Shown: one piece after another, positions 46,740 through 59,040 of the stretch
Position numbering within the stretch: position 1 is the stretch's first letter
How the letters are laid out: each line of letters begins with the position of its first letter
NCBI GenBank assembly: GCA_900175165.2
Contig: FWWN02000169.1
Coordinates: forward strand, 62,001 to 126,000
DNA length: 64,000 nt
Direction: 5' to 3'
From: Rhizomucor pusillus
Lineage: Eukaryota > Mucoromycota > Mucoromycetes > Mucorales > Lichtheimiaceae
Position numbers and translations under genes: made by a program
The notes under the pieces: model-generated
Told to the model about the DNA's origin: nothing
Seen by the model: the letters and a program-made list of their open reading frames with translations, nothing else
The model's database searches: none

Positions 46740-48329
46740 ATGGAAGAATTATTGGCACAAGCAACCAACATTCAGAAAGCACAGCACAGAATGCAGAAAA
46801 CCGTAACTGCTGGGCTGGACGATTTGGAACGAATTATACGGCGAGCAAAGGAAGACGTGACAAAAGGTAAATCTCTACAGTACAGCGTTGTTTTCAAGGA
46901 AGAACGATGCTCATGGCTGTGCTATTGAGATCCGGCACACGTCAAGCAGGCACTAGAACGGCTCCAGAATGAAGCCAACAAGAAGTACAGCAAGGAAGCC
47001 AAAGATACCGATGGTAAAAGTGAAGCGAAGGACGAGAGAGAATTCTTCAAGACACAAAAGAAGTTCCACGGGGCTATCAATAAGTTTTCAAAGGAAATGG
47101 ATAAGGTTGGAAGTTACAACAGCATCGCAGAGTTTATAGCTATACTGATGATTGGAACAGAGGTTCAAACAAGACTTGAGTGTTATATCCAAGCCGGAAG
47201 CTTTTGCTGGCAAGGAACATCTACTACGGCGCGCACTCGCGATTCACTTTATCCGTCAAGGTCAATTTGATCTATGCGATGTGTTTATGAACGAAGCAGG
47301 CATCGATGAGGAAGATGAATTGTACATGACGACGGAACTCTTGAAGAGTGAATTCCAAAAACTGTACAGCATTTTGAAAGAATTGAAGGAAAACCGTCAG
47401 TTGGATCAAGCTATCCAGTAAGATTTTATGCTCAATTCCCGAGTCGCCAAAATATGTAACCAAAGCTGGATAGATGGGCACAGGAGCATCATGATGAACT
47501 GGTGAAGATTGGTAGCAGCTTAGAGTTCCAACTGCACCGACTACGATTCGCACAATTTCTATTGGAGCAGAGGCCGATGGATGCATTAGCCTACGCCCGC
47601 CAGTATTTTGGACCTTTTTCTGATAGACACATGAATGGTAAACCGATAGAACGAAGGAAACTAAACAATGTATTGACTTGGATATATCACGTTAGAAATT
47701 AAGCGCATGATGACTTCCATCATCTATTATCAGGATCTCAAGGGATCACCTTACGCCGATTTATGTTCACCTACGCTCTGGACCGATATACGATACCAAT
47801 TCCAAAAAGATTTTTGCTCATTGTTAAATATGAGTGCAGAGAGCCCGTTGTACGCGAGGTAAGTTTAGTTATGTTTTTGGAAACGTACGTACGTTTCACC
47901 GACAAGCATGATGGCAGTGTCACTGTGGGCACGACAGCTTTACCAGTTATAATGAAACTGTACAAAATCATGAGTGCCAAGAAAACCGAGTGGAGTCAGC
48001 AGGACGAACTACCTGTCGAGATACCTTTATCCGAAGATTTGCGTTTCCATTCCGTTTTTGCATGTCCGGTGAGCAAAGAGCAAGCAACGGAGAGTAACCC
48101 ACCAATGATGATGCCCTGTGGTCACGTCATTTGCAAAGAAAGCTTGATGCGACTGAGCAAGAGCAGCAATAGTAGGTATGGGAGGCAAGTTTTCGAAAAT
48201 TCTTGAGTTACTTGCGCTACCTACCACGTTGATGTTAACAGTTGTTTCTATAGAAACTCCATGCGTTTCAAGTGTCCCTATTGTCCTTCCGAATCCTCTG
48301 CAGATCAAGCCCTTCAAGTCTACTTTTAG
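46740..48329 (+). CDS. RMD5: GID/CTLH ubiquitin ligase subunit RMND5/Gid2
   Basis: RING-like catalytic subunit of the GID (CTLH) E3 complex, which in yeast degrades gluconeogenic enzymes. Exons 46740-46866, 46930-47105, 47161-47417, 47474-47637, 47696-47858, 47918-48175 and 48254-48329 give 406 residues, near the family norm. In order: an N-terminal coiled coil, LisH-like LLRRALAIHFIRQGQFDLCDVF, CTLH (LKENRQLDQAIQ-WAQEHHDEL), CRA (LEFQLHRLRFAQFLL, ALAYARQYFGPF), and the degenerate RING FACPVSKEQATESNPPMMMPCGHVICKESL ... FKCPYCPSES. The C-terminal QVYF is typical. The start is uncertain: the frame is open upstream to about 46665 but has no ATG there, so a short first exon may be missing from this model. 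Confidence 0.93.
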
Positions 48330-48508
48330 CCACTACAATGTATATTCGATCTCCTTATTGTTTCTTACTCTGAAAAATGCCATAAAAAGAAAAAAGAAAA
48401 ATGGGCCGGCAATACGGCATCGAACGCATTGATGCATCGCACAAAACTCAAAATGATCTTTAAAACATCTGACTCAGCAAAAGGCTTCCTTTTTCACACC
48501 TATTCAGT

Positions 48509-50473
48509 ATGTCTCAACAAAACCAGCCTGCGAGCTCCGGTGCAGAGCTTATTGCGAGGACCTTGAAACACTTTAACGTTAAAGTCATTTTCGGTATTGT
48601 CGGCATTCCGGTCATTGAGGTTGCTGAAGCGTGCATCGCTGCAGGAATCCGTTTCGTCGCTTTCCGTAACGAACAGTCTGCCGCCTACGCGGCGTCAGCC
48701 TATGGATACTTGAGCGGACAACCCGGTGTATGCTTGACTGTGGGTGGACCGGGCGTTATCCATGCATTGGCAGGTGTAGCGAACGCTAAAGTAAACTGTT
48801 GGCCCATGGTGCTTTTGTCCGGCTCTTCGGACACGGATCAAGTGGATATGGGCGCGTTCCAAGAACTCGACCAGGTGGAAGCTTGCAAGCCATATTGCAA
48901 ATATTCTGCTCGGCCAGCTTCAATCGATAAAATCCCAATCACTGTCGAGAAGGCAATGCGTGCGGCAATATACGGTCGCCCCGGTGCTGCTTACGTTGAT
49001 CTACCAGCTGATTTCATTCAATATCCTATCCATGACGAGAGCTCCATCGAAAATTTATTGAAATCCACGCCTTTGTTGCCTTCTGTTGCTCCCAAATCTG
49101 TTCCAGACAACTCAAGTATCAGAGAAGCGTTGAATGCCTTATCTCAGGCAAAGAGCCCTCTTGTAGTCATCGGTAAAGGGTACGTGTTATGTGTACGAGA
49201 TACATGCAATACACCATTTCTAAGTATGGAGACTACAGAGCATCATATGCCCGAGCGGAACAAGAACTAGCTGCATTGATTGAAAATACAAATATACCCT
49301 TCTTGCCGACGCCGATGGCAAAGGGCACCATCTCCGACACTCACCCACTCTGCGTCGCTGCTGCCCGATCCAAAGCACTTCGCGAAGCTGATGTCGTTCT
49401 TCTCGTGGGAGCACGGCTCAACTGGATCCTTCACTATGGTCACTCGCCTAAATGGTCCAGCCAAGTCCGATTTATCCACATTGATATCTTGCCGGAGGAA
49501 ATTGGCAACAACGGGGCGAACTCGATCGCCCTCGTCGGTGATATCAAGGCAACTCTGGCTGAATTATTGCGACGTCAACTGCCAAAGCTTCCTGGTAACA
49601 ATGCATATCTTACTGGATTGAAAGAGCATGTCAAAAAGAACATGGCGAAAGCAGAGGCAAGCAAAAAGAAGGGAAGCGATACATCCGTTATGACATATCA
49701 GACGGCATACGCAGTTGTAAAGGACATACTTCCGCCCAACGACATTGTGTATGTGAGCGAAGGTGCCAACACTATGGATATTGCACGTTCGTTTTTTGAT
49801 GTGCACGAACCGCGCCATCGTCTTGACGCTGGTACTTTTGCTACCATGGGTGTTGGAATGGGATACGCTATAGCTGGTACGTCGCTTTGGATCAGAAAGC
49901 AAGCATACCTATGGTTTGTAACATGTTGTCTTGATAGCTCAAGTTTATTATCCTTCCAAGCGCGTGGTATCCATAGTAGGTGACTCTGCATTTGGATTTA
50001 GGTAATATATAAATATATGGATGGAATGGGATGCGGAAACTGATCCAACGTCTGTGCAGTGCTATGGAGCTTGAGACCGCTGTGCGTTCAAAGTTACCAC
50101 TCATTATCCTCGTGATCAACAATAACGGCATTTATCACGGTCTCGATGAGAAGGAGTTTGAGAGTTCACGCTCGAGCAATACGTTGCCATCTACGGCGCT
50201 TTTACCTGATACTCGTTATGACCTTATCAGTGAAGCGGTCGGTGGACGAGGATGGCTTGCAAAGAATCGGGTCGAGCTTGCAAAAGCATTGAAAGAGGCG
50301 TTGCAAGTCAAGGATAACGTATCGGTTATCAATGTCATGATTAACCCTGGAGGACGAACTAAATTGGTAATTTTGATGGTTTTCAAACGGTACGATACAT
50401 ATTCAATAACTATTATTCTCTTGCAAAGGAATTTGGTTGGATGTCCAAGACTGATAACAAGGCAAAAATGTAA
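48509..50473 (+). CDS. HACL1: 2-hydroxyacyl-CoA lyase (TPP enzyme)
   Basis: Thiamine-diphosphate lyase that splits 2-hydroxyacyl-CoA into formyl-CoA and a shortened aldehyde during peroxisomal alpha-oxidation. Oxalyl-CoA decarboxylase is a close alternative. Exons 48509-49179, 49239-49876, 49938-50001, 50060-50366 and 50429-50473 encode 574 residues, about the size of HACL1. The catalytic Glu sits in FRNEQSAAYAASAYGYL, followed by VGGPGVIHALAGVANA, the central domain with LVGARLNWILHYG, and the TPP motif GDSAFGFSAMELETAVR ending in INNNGIYHG. The last exon ends KTDNKAKM; AKM fits a weak PTS1 signal, consistent with peroxisomal import. Confidence 0.9.
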
Positions 50474-51035
50474 ATCCAGTTTTCACGCGATCACTAGAGT
50501 ACAGATTATTTTATTATCGTCTTTCTTTGTTCGATAAGTAGCTTTCTATAGGCTATAAAATGCGCTGGTTGTCTTCATTGTTGAAAAATTAACGAGTCTT
50601 TGGCTCCGATCCGTCTCGTCTCTTCTTGTTCTTGACGCGGTTGACCTTCATAAACCTTCATTCTCCTGCGGTTTTGCATCCATTTCGCTTCTGCAAGTAC
50701 AGCGCCATCGCAATGGATTAGCGCTAGACTGCAACATTCGATCGTTATATGGATAACAATGATTGCACTATCAGCTAACGAGGATGACGAGAATTCCAAA
50801 CATTCTTCCTCAGGGTTTCTGATCGATAATATGCACCAAATGTTCTTGCAATGCCTACGGGTAAGAGCGTATGTGGCAAGATATTAGGTGCTCCTAGCAA
50901 TTCCCGATGATCGAGTCAGAAAATAATACTGTAACAGCTTTGTTACATACATATCCTTCCTAGAAATACATTTTTGTTTTATTGTTTTCAATGAAAAAGG
51001 AAAGCATCATACAGATACACGTAGCATGAAAAACC
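50474..51035. other. Intergenic region with an unassigned minus-strand frame
   Basis: A minus-strand frame (50799-50575) reads 74 codons and ends in a basic Arg/Glu-rich stretch (KWMQNRRRMKVYEG...). It could be the last exon of a small gene, but I find no family resemblance and no convincing upstream exon. Confidence 0.3.
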
Positions 51036-52440
51036 TTAGATACCATAGCGTTGCAAAGCTTCCTGCAACTGTTTCTTGTAGAAAGCAATTTCGTCCCTGA
51101 TGAAGGCTTCCCTGCTCGCAAGAAGCTGTTCGGTGACGGTCTCGGCTATCAAAATGAAGCATCAGAGTCAGTTAAATCCCTTGCCATATACATTGTTGTA
51201 AGAGTAATGAATGCTTACGGTAGGCCTGGATCGGCTCTTGAGGTCTGATAACTCCACCAGGAAGAGCCAGAAGGGTTTGAGCTGTAACAAAAAAAAGCAG
51301 CGTTACTCTCAAAGGAACACTACATATTGTAACTCTCTCTTACCATTGCGAGTCTCATCTTCAATTAAAGTAAGTACGCCCTCCACGATAGTGTCGATAG
51401 AAACACGAGGCGATGCCCCAACAAATGCTTCCCAAGGATCAGCACCTTCCGTATTGGATAGATCTTTGATGATGTCGGTTTCTGTGTTAAACTGAGTGAG
51501 CACCAATATATTCTGGCATCGCTAAAAAGCAAGGTGGTATGTACTTACCACACCAATAAGGACAGATGGCATTAACGCGTACTCCGCAGACAGCAGGCAA
51601 CAGTTCAAAGCTGCGGGTCCAGCCCACGACGGCGTGCTTTGAGGCGTTGTAGCTGCTCAATGGCCTGATTGTGGATATATCATGAGTATACATTACATCC
51701 TTTACTTGAGGACAAGTGACTTACGGAGCACTCATGAGTCCGGCAACGGATGCAGTGTTAACAATAACACCACCTCCGCGCTTTGCCATGTGAAGAGTAG
51801 CGACCTTGGTGCCCTTGATTACGGCTGTGGCGTTGATATCGATCATGCGCTCATCGAGGTCTAAGAGTGCAAATGTTAGTGTAACAAACTTTGATTCGCA
51901 AAGTGTTGTGTTACTTTACCGTCATCCAAAGGCAAAAAGATGGTGTTGGAATTGCTACCGATGCCAGCGTTCAAGAAAGCGATCTAAATTTTCCAGGATA
52001 CCGTGTGAGCAAAGCGTAAAATTATACTACAGATTCCTTTCTCAAACGTACATCAACACCGCCGAATTCAGACTCTGCAAACTTGAAGAGTGCAATGTTA
52101 TCCTTGTACTTGACAACATCAGTGCGAATGAAAGCAGCCGCCTTTTCACCGCCGGCGCTGTGTCAAGAACATGGGATTAGCGCGACTCTTCAAAAGTTCA
52201 GAGAGATAATATGTACTATAGTTACAGTTTATTCAATTCTTCAACGGTTTCTTGGCCTTGCTTTTCGAGAATATCGCCAATCACGACCTTGGCACCGCGC
52301 TCAACTAAGGCAATAGCGACAGCCTTGCCAATACCGCGGCTTCCACCGGTAACAACTGTTGCCTATTTTAGCTGTGTTCCACATATACCAACTTCTCATA
52401 TTTGCCTACCTGCTACTTTGCCATCCAAAGATGTGGTCAT
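51036..52440 (-). CDS. Short-chain dehydrogenase/reductase (copy B)
   Basis: Intact paralogue of the dehydrogenase at 32074-33420. It starts at 52440 with MTTSLDGKVA; the first intron splits the cofactor motif region, resuming VVTGGSRGIGKAVAIALVERGAKVVIGD. Then FIRTDVVKYKDNIALFKFAESEFGGVD, an IAFLNAGIGSNS strand, and YNASKHAVVGWTRSFELLP with the catalytic Tyr and Lys. The C-terminal helix ends ALQRYGI. Several introns fall at the same places as in copy A, which shows descent from one gene. Its extra first intron within the Rossmann strand is absent from copy A. Family relatives act on alcohols, hydroxy acids or prostaglandin-like compounds; the substrate is unknown. Confidence 0.88.
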
Positions 52441-53477
52441 ATTGATTTCAATTATGTATAGTTGGGAACGAAAAGATACACCGGAGGAGACGAGTTAGAT
52501 CTTGCTTTTATATTCTTTCCGCTTCCATGTGACACATAATCTTATTTATGCAACGCTTGTCCACTATGGAACATTTAAGATTCGTACACAGGCACACTTA
52601 ACGTTGCTGCGTGCTGCAGGGGGGTCCCAGATCATACCTAGCACAAATTTTCCAAAAGAGTCCCTTGCACCAAACTGTAATAGAGATTCGCTTTGTTTTT
52701 GACAGCTGTTAACCTTTATATTGCATCACAATACATCGAATAACAGCGTTGAATTTTCGTGGGTAAACTCGAGGCTGGTCTGGAGACTTGAATGTAAGCA
52801 CAAAGGTTAAAGTAAAGCCAAGGGAATTTGGCTTAGGTACGTGAGAACTTTCTTTCATCGAGATAAAGTGCTTTCAGTTTGAATGCGCCGCGTTTCAATA
52901 AGCACTTTTAGACGCTTGGGCCACTTTGTATTGATGTACACAGCCATCTTAATACGGTCGGCTCTGCGTACGCGGCTTCGAGTATAGGTCCCTAGAATTG
53001 ACTTCGCGCGTAAATCACGTGCTTTGGTCAGATATTGCTGCTTGACGTTTAATGTATGTAACTATCCAGACTGACACATGGGAAGCTGGCAAGCTTAATT
53101 TCTTTTTCCGAATATCAGAAGCGTCGGTTTGGAAACAGGAACACCAAGAAGCATCAACTTCGAGCCATCATTTGTTGTCACATGCAGTTAGATCCGTTCA
53201 TATATTCAATTTCACAATATCAAACAGTTCTTGGATGCATTTATTTATACTCTCTCTTTTGAAATGGATCACAACCAGAGCTATTTTCGCGACTTGCTCG
53301 GACCCGCGCTAGGTATCACGAATTGGTGGTCCGCGGATGAACTTTCGCCTATACCTTTCGGTGCCTTGCAATCCGTGGACACAGCACCTAATTTTGCGAT
53401 CGAGTTTATCTTTTACTTTGTACACTGCTAAGAAAAAGCTTTATTGAATAATGGTATCATGAAGTATACGTCATGCT
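52441..53477. other. Intergenic region between dehydrogenase B and SMC4
   Basis: Upstream flank of dehydrogenase B and 3' flank of SMC4. Two overlapping plus-strand frames of 66-86 codons (53052-53431) resemble nothing I recognise. Confidence 0.35.
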
Positions 53478-56400
53478 CTACATCAAAGAGCCGATCATGT
53501 TTGGATTAATGGCGATGCTCTTGGTACAGTTTTCTGTTTTGTAAATGCCGACGAGACGATCCGCTAGCTCGAACATATTGTTGCGCAAACTGATAATCAC
53601 AAATTGTGCATTTTTGGTTCGTTCAGCAATGTAATTGGCGACAATGGAAACGTTTCGGAAATCCAGTGCAGCATCGATCTCATCCATGACATACAAAGGA
53701 GTTGGCTTGAAATGGTGCAATGCAAATACGAGCGCAAGGGAACTCAATGTCTACGAAAGCAACAGGTTTTAGTTTCTCTATCCCTAAGTTTTGGTCCATG
53801 TCTTGTCGCTCACCTTTTCGCCACCAGACAGATTGGATATATTCTTCCAACTCTTCTTGGGCGGCATGACGCTAAACACGATACCTTCCGAGAATGGGTC
53901 CAAACTGTCCACAAGCTCTAATTCGGCATTTCCACCCATTGTAATCATCTAAGTCTTTGTAAGCAGCTAATAACTTTACATGAAATGAACGATATCCGTA
54001 TTATACCTGGTACATCTCTTTGAGTTTCTGCGAAATGATATTGAATCCTTGCATGAACTCATCCAAGCGCTGTTTCCGTAATCGCTCCAGTTCATTCTTA
54101 ACTTCATCCCGCTTTTGAGTGATCTGGTTCAAGTCATCCACTCTATCGTTGTATTCCTCTTCTCTGCGCTTATATTCTTCCAAAACAGACAGATTTGGTT
54201 TCGCATTTTCGACGAACGCTTAAAATCGCCAAGGTCAATATACACATTCTCTATTCTTCTTGCAGATTCCAAAAGCTTTACCTTCAATTTCAGCGATATC
54301 AGCTTTGATCGTTTGTTTTGAGTATTGTAATTCCTTGAGTGCGGCTTCATCGTACTCTGGGAGTGTCTCTTCCTCTTGACCTTCAGCATCAGTTCTACAC
54401 AGAATAACATCAATATGCGTAAACGGCCCGGTTATGCATAGAATATTGCGTACTTGTAGTTGTGCAGACTTAGGTTGCTGCGTTGTTGTAGCCAATGTGC
54501 AGCCTTTCGTTCGTTGTCTACCACATCCCGCTGGTATTCCTCCAACTTGTTCTTGATCTCAACTTTGGATTGACGCAGCTTATCGATGCGTTTGGTTTTC
54601 TCATCAAGCTCTTTCTTGATATTTTCCATTTCTTCCTTTTTCTTTTCCATTTGCTACAATGATCCTTTGAATTAAAAAAAACCGGAAATGAATATCGCGT
54701 AAGGTTGATCTTTACCTTCTTAGCTTCTTCGACCTCCTTCATGACTTTTTGGACTTCCTTTGCTTTCTCTTTATACTCTTCTTCCATCTCCTTCAGATTC
54801 TTGTCGATATTTTCACATTCCTTTTCGGTCTTTTTGATGGATGATTCCAATCTCACAACGTCTTTTTCAGCCTTAGCCTTGGCAACCATAGATTTTGTGA
54901 TCTTGCTGTTCAGGTTGTCGATACGTTTTCTCACATCATCCACGACAATCTTTTGCAGTCTCAAGTCCATACCGCCAGCATCCATGATTTCCTCTTGCAA
55001 TGATTTGATCTTTTCTTCTATTTCGACAGTCTTTTCCTTGAGCTCATTCATTTCCTCTTCAATTTGGTCAATCTCCGTTTGTATCTCGTCGTGGCGTTTA
55101 ACGTCTTGTGGGCTTGGTTTGGCTTGGGCTTTGAGTGTCTTCAAACGACTCTTTTCTTCCTTTACTTGCTGCTCTAGACTGCGTAGGTCCATCTGCAATT
55201 TCTCATTGGTGACTTCTTTCTTTGGAAGTGCTTCTTGCTTGGATCTGAGAGCCGATGCAGTAGCACGTCTTTGTTCGACAATATCTCTCATGCTGAGCTC
55301 AAGTTTGTCGCGCTCACGTTCCAGTTTGGCTACAGTCTCCGCGCTCACCTCATCTTCTTGGAACCGTGAGCCCATGGCACCCCGCAACTGGCGGTTGCCA
55401 CCGCCGGACATGGCACCAGATTTTTCGATAAGCTTTCCATCCAAAGTTACCACACGCCAGCGTTTTCGACCGTACGCGATCCTGTTTGCTTGCCTCAAAT
55501 CCTCAGCAACGAGCGTATCTTTGAGGACACTGTAAAAGGCTGGTGCAAATTTGGGATCTTTGGGCTGGACAAGGTCGAAAAGACGAGGTACATCTTCAGG
55601 CGTTTCAATAGGTCGTGTGTCTTGGTCGCCCAATTTGTCGAGGATTGTGAACACAGCACGGCCAAGGTTATTTTTCCGCAGATATTCGATGCAGGCTTGA
55701 CCAGCTTCGACAGTATCGACAACGATGTTATCTAAAGCAGGACACGCCGTGGAAATGGCCACGTCGTATTTGTCCTCGATAACACCAAGATTGCCCATAC
55801 GGTCCTTAGATAACAGTAAATAACATTTCCGGTTCGACTTGGTTTAAGGTCTACTTACATAGATACCCTTTATACGGCCAGAGTCTCGCATACGAATCAA
55901 GCTATCAAGCACTTTGCCGCGACTGTGAGACTGTTGCATTGATGCCCGAGCATCATCGGCTTTTTGGCGAGCAGCGCTTAGTTCGCTGCGTATGTCAGCT
56001 TCTTTTTGTTCAATTGTCTGACATAGCAATTATTCAATGAGCTATGTTATGACGGATCTAGTGAAGTATATCAATTACCTTCAGGTCGTTTTCAAGTTTT
56101 TTGATTTCGCCCTTTAGACTTTCAATTTCATCAGGGATAGACTTGCTTTCCTTTTTCTGCTGAGATTGTTAAACATCGAATGGGTAGGATCCTTTGAGGA
56201 CTTAGATGTACCTTATTTGCTAAGAGTTCTTCGATCTTCTTCAGCTGTTGTTTAGCCTCTTCGACCGCTTTTTCGCCGGCTTGCATCCTTTCACTCAATA
56301 TCTCGCGTTCAGATTTTTTAATATCAATGGTTTTCTTCTTCTCATTGATCTTGTCCGTCCACGGCGCCAGCTCTTTCTGATGTTTTTCGATTTCTGCCAT

Positions 56401-58268
56401 GTAACCATCCGTCTTGCCTTTCAACTCGAGATTAATTTCCTCCAACGTCTTCTCTTCCTTCTTGAGTTGCTTTTCAAGTTCCTGGAGATTTTGCTTTCGC
56501 TTTATCAAATCCTCGCTGTGCGATTTGATAGCCTGACGCGCTGCAGTTCTAGCCTCGCGATCCTAGAATACTGTTAATCGAATAGATGCCGGTTTCAAAT
56601 GAGTAATGTTACTTACACGCTCAAGAGACGCCAATGCCTTTTCTTTCTTATTTGTCAAATGTTCTTTCCGTTCTCGCATCTGTACATCATCTTTTTCATA
56701 TTTTGCTTGCTTTTTCACGATCTTTTCTGTTTCGGCATCTAATTTCTGTGTAAAAGCATGAGAGCATGGGTTCACATCGCTGAAACATTTAACATACCTT
56801 ATATTCTGCCACTTCTTCTTGGTACTTTTTATTCATGTCCTCGATTTCCTGCTCAAACTGGGTATGCTTTCCTTCTTCTTCTGCTAATTTTTCTTGGAGT
56901 TCAGTCTGAAAAGGAAGTGCAGGCAGAGTCAGGACAGTGCAAAACAATTTGCTGCTATTACTATACTCTACCACAGCTCTTTTAGCGACTTCAACGTTGA
57001 GATTGGCTTCATGCATGTAAATCTGATACAGCTGATTCTTCTTTCTGGCCAGCTCATTCTCGTTCTCCAAAAAGTTCTCGGCTTCCAGTTTTTTCTCCTG
57101 TTTGGGATCACAGTTTAGACATACGTGATAGAGAGAACAGTTTTGGATGACTGTACCTCCAGACTATCTTTTTCTCGTTCCACGAACCTCACTCGATTCA
57201 CTTTCTCTGTCCTTTCTTCGTTCAAAGTCTCCAGTCGAGCGCTCGCCTGATCAATGGGTTCTTTGTATTTTGATGTGCCGATAATGTCTTCGAGATATTC
57301 CAGTAGGCCATCATCGTTTTCATCTTTTGCTTTTGGTTTCATGAGTGCAATTGATTCTACCTCGCCTTGGAGAATCAAGAATCTCTTGTGGTCCAGGTCG
57401 ATTCCACGAGCACGTAGGAGTGTAGTTACTTCAGTGTAAGAGCTGTTTTTATCGTTGATAAAATATTTGCTGGAATTGTTCCGGAATGCCTGGCGTGAAA
57501 TGACAATCTTGGAGTTCGGTACCGATTCATATTCGTTTGGTTTATCTCCATCGATGATTTCTTGAAAATGTATCTCCACAGAGCATTGCTGGCAATTTGG
57601 ATATTTTGATGAGTTGTGGATAAGTTCTGAAAGTTTGCCTTGTCGCATCTTGTTGGCACGATAACCGAACACGAAAAGCAGCGCATCAATTACGTTCGAT
57701 TTGCCGGATCCGTTTGGTCCCACAACTAGTTTGTATGAGGAATATAAACCTTTGTTCTATTGTTATTCATATCGTTTGTCACATTGAACTTACTCGCACT
57801 AAATGACTACATCTTTTGTTAGTATGTTGGATTATAAGATTCAAATATAATATTCTCATGTACCTTTTGAAAAGGTCCAATGACCTGCCGACCCGCATAC
57901 GATTTGAAGTTGTTCAAGACCATTTTTGTAATGACAAGTCGAGGTTTTCGTTCTTCTGGTTCTTGCAGTAGCTGGCTCGCACCTTCATTGAGTGCATCCT
58001 GTGATTGTGAATTAGGAGCAAACGAGACTCGTCTAGACGCTTGGCTGGAATTTTGGTTGCGAAGAGCTGCTGCTTGGTCAATGGGTTTCTTTGACTGGTC
58101 TGACTGTGAGTTCGGTACGGTTGCTGTTTCTTCGTCTCTAATCGTTGGTGGTTGATCCGCATTGTTTGTGGTTTCCTTGGGGGTCTCGGGTTGGGAATCG
58201 GTAGCTGGTATCAGTTGCTCACCATCTTCTTCCTCAATGTGCCTCTTTTTACGAGGTGGCTCGCTCAT
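53478..58268 (-). CDS. SMC4: Condensin subunit SMC4
   Basis: Core ATPase of condensin, which compacts mitotic chromosomes with SMC2. The ATG at 58268 (MSEPPRKKRH) opens a Ser/Gln-rich leader, then LVITKMVLNNFKSYAGRQVIGPFQK. A 13-base microexon (57806-57794) joins this to IVGPNGSGKSNVIDALLFVFGYRA (Walker A). Coiled coils lead to the hinge (GNLGVIEDKYDVAISTACPALDNIVVDTV, near 55800-55400) and AMSGGGNRQLRGAMGS. The second coiled coil leads to the C-terminal head: MPPKKSWKNISNLSGGEK, TLSSLALVFALHHFKPTPLYVMDEIDAALD (signature and Walker B) and the FVIISLRNNMFELADRLVGIYKT end. The frame is open upstream of 58268 but without an ATG in phase. Wording (NNMFELADRLVGIYKT) separates SMC4 from SMC1-3. Confidence 0.95.
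57794..57806 (-). other. 13-base microexon of SMC4
   Basis: Thirteen bases flanked by introns of 57 (57863-57807) and 68 bases (57793-57726), with a TAG acceptor and GTAAGT donor. It supplies S-F-S-A plus one base, giving GPFQK-SFSAI-VGPNGSGKS, as the SMC4 family requires. Confidence 0.85.
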
Positions 58269-59040
58269 TTCTTTATCAGGGACGGACGAAGAAGGAACTG
58301 AAAATCCCGCGGACAGACGCGCTCGCGACTCGAATCGGGATTGAGCAGTTGGACGCGTTTCATGCAAATGCTCTACAGAGAGCTGGAGATCATAGCAGAA
58401 AAATCACTTTCGACAGTCAATGTCTATATTCAAGCGCTGCTAGTCCATAAATAATTTTTATTCACTATTGTTCGCTGGATGATACGCTGCGGCGACAGCT
58501 ACATCAATCGATGCTCACGCAAATACCAGGGCAAATCTAGATGGATGATGGTATATTGTTTGCTGAGACAGCGAACTGGTATTTCTAGATAACAATAAGC
58601 AACTGTGTAATTCATCCGTTCTCACATTTAGATAACAGTTCATGAAAGTAAACATTAGTTGTTGCGCAGGATATCCAATGACCCGCATAGATTAAAAGGG
58701 AGCTGCTGTGGAGAGATGTAAATAGCATGCTACGCATATTCAAGCGAGATGCTCATCTCAAATACCTCGCATCCTCCTACTCTTGGTTGCTAAGATTGAC
58801 ATTAAAAGAGATGAATAACAATTGTAAACTTTCTGTATGAGGAAGATGATATCACTCGGTGACGCGCTTAAAGAATCAATGAATCGACGGTGCACATTCT
58901 TTGGACTTACATTTCGCACGGGAACAAAAAAAAAAACTTGGGTCCTTATTTGGTTTTCCTTTGGACGGAAATGGAAGCCTGGAAAGCAAATGAATAAAAA
59001 GCAGAATAGCGGCAATGCGCATGCGTATTTCTCTGTAGCC
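58269..59040. other. Divergent intergenic region between SMC4 and the F-BAR gene
   Basis: AT-rich. Contains a minus-strand frame (59201-58758) and a plus-strand frame (58837-59109) that overlap each other and the F-BAR start; neither looks coding. No RNA gene seen. Confidence 0.4.

Noticed and set aside
53052..53431. Overlapping 60-90 codon frames between dehydrogenase B and SMC4
   Set aside because: No motif, no splice continuity and no codon bias like the neighbouring genes.
54705..55535. 276-codon Ser/Phe/Leu-rich plus-strand frame
   Set aside because: Antisense of the SMC4 coiled coil; Glu/Lys-rich heptads on one strand produce Ser/Phe/Leu-rich open frames on the other.
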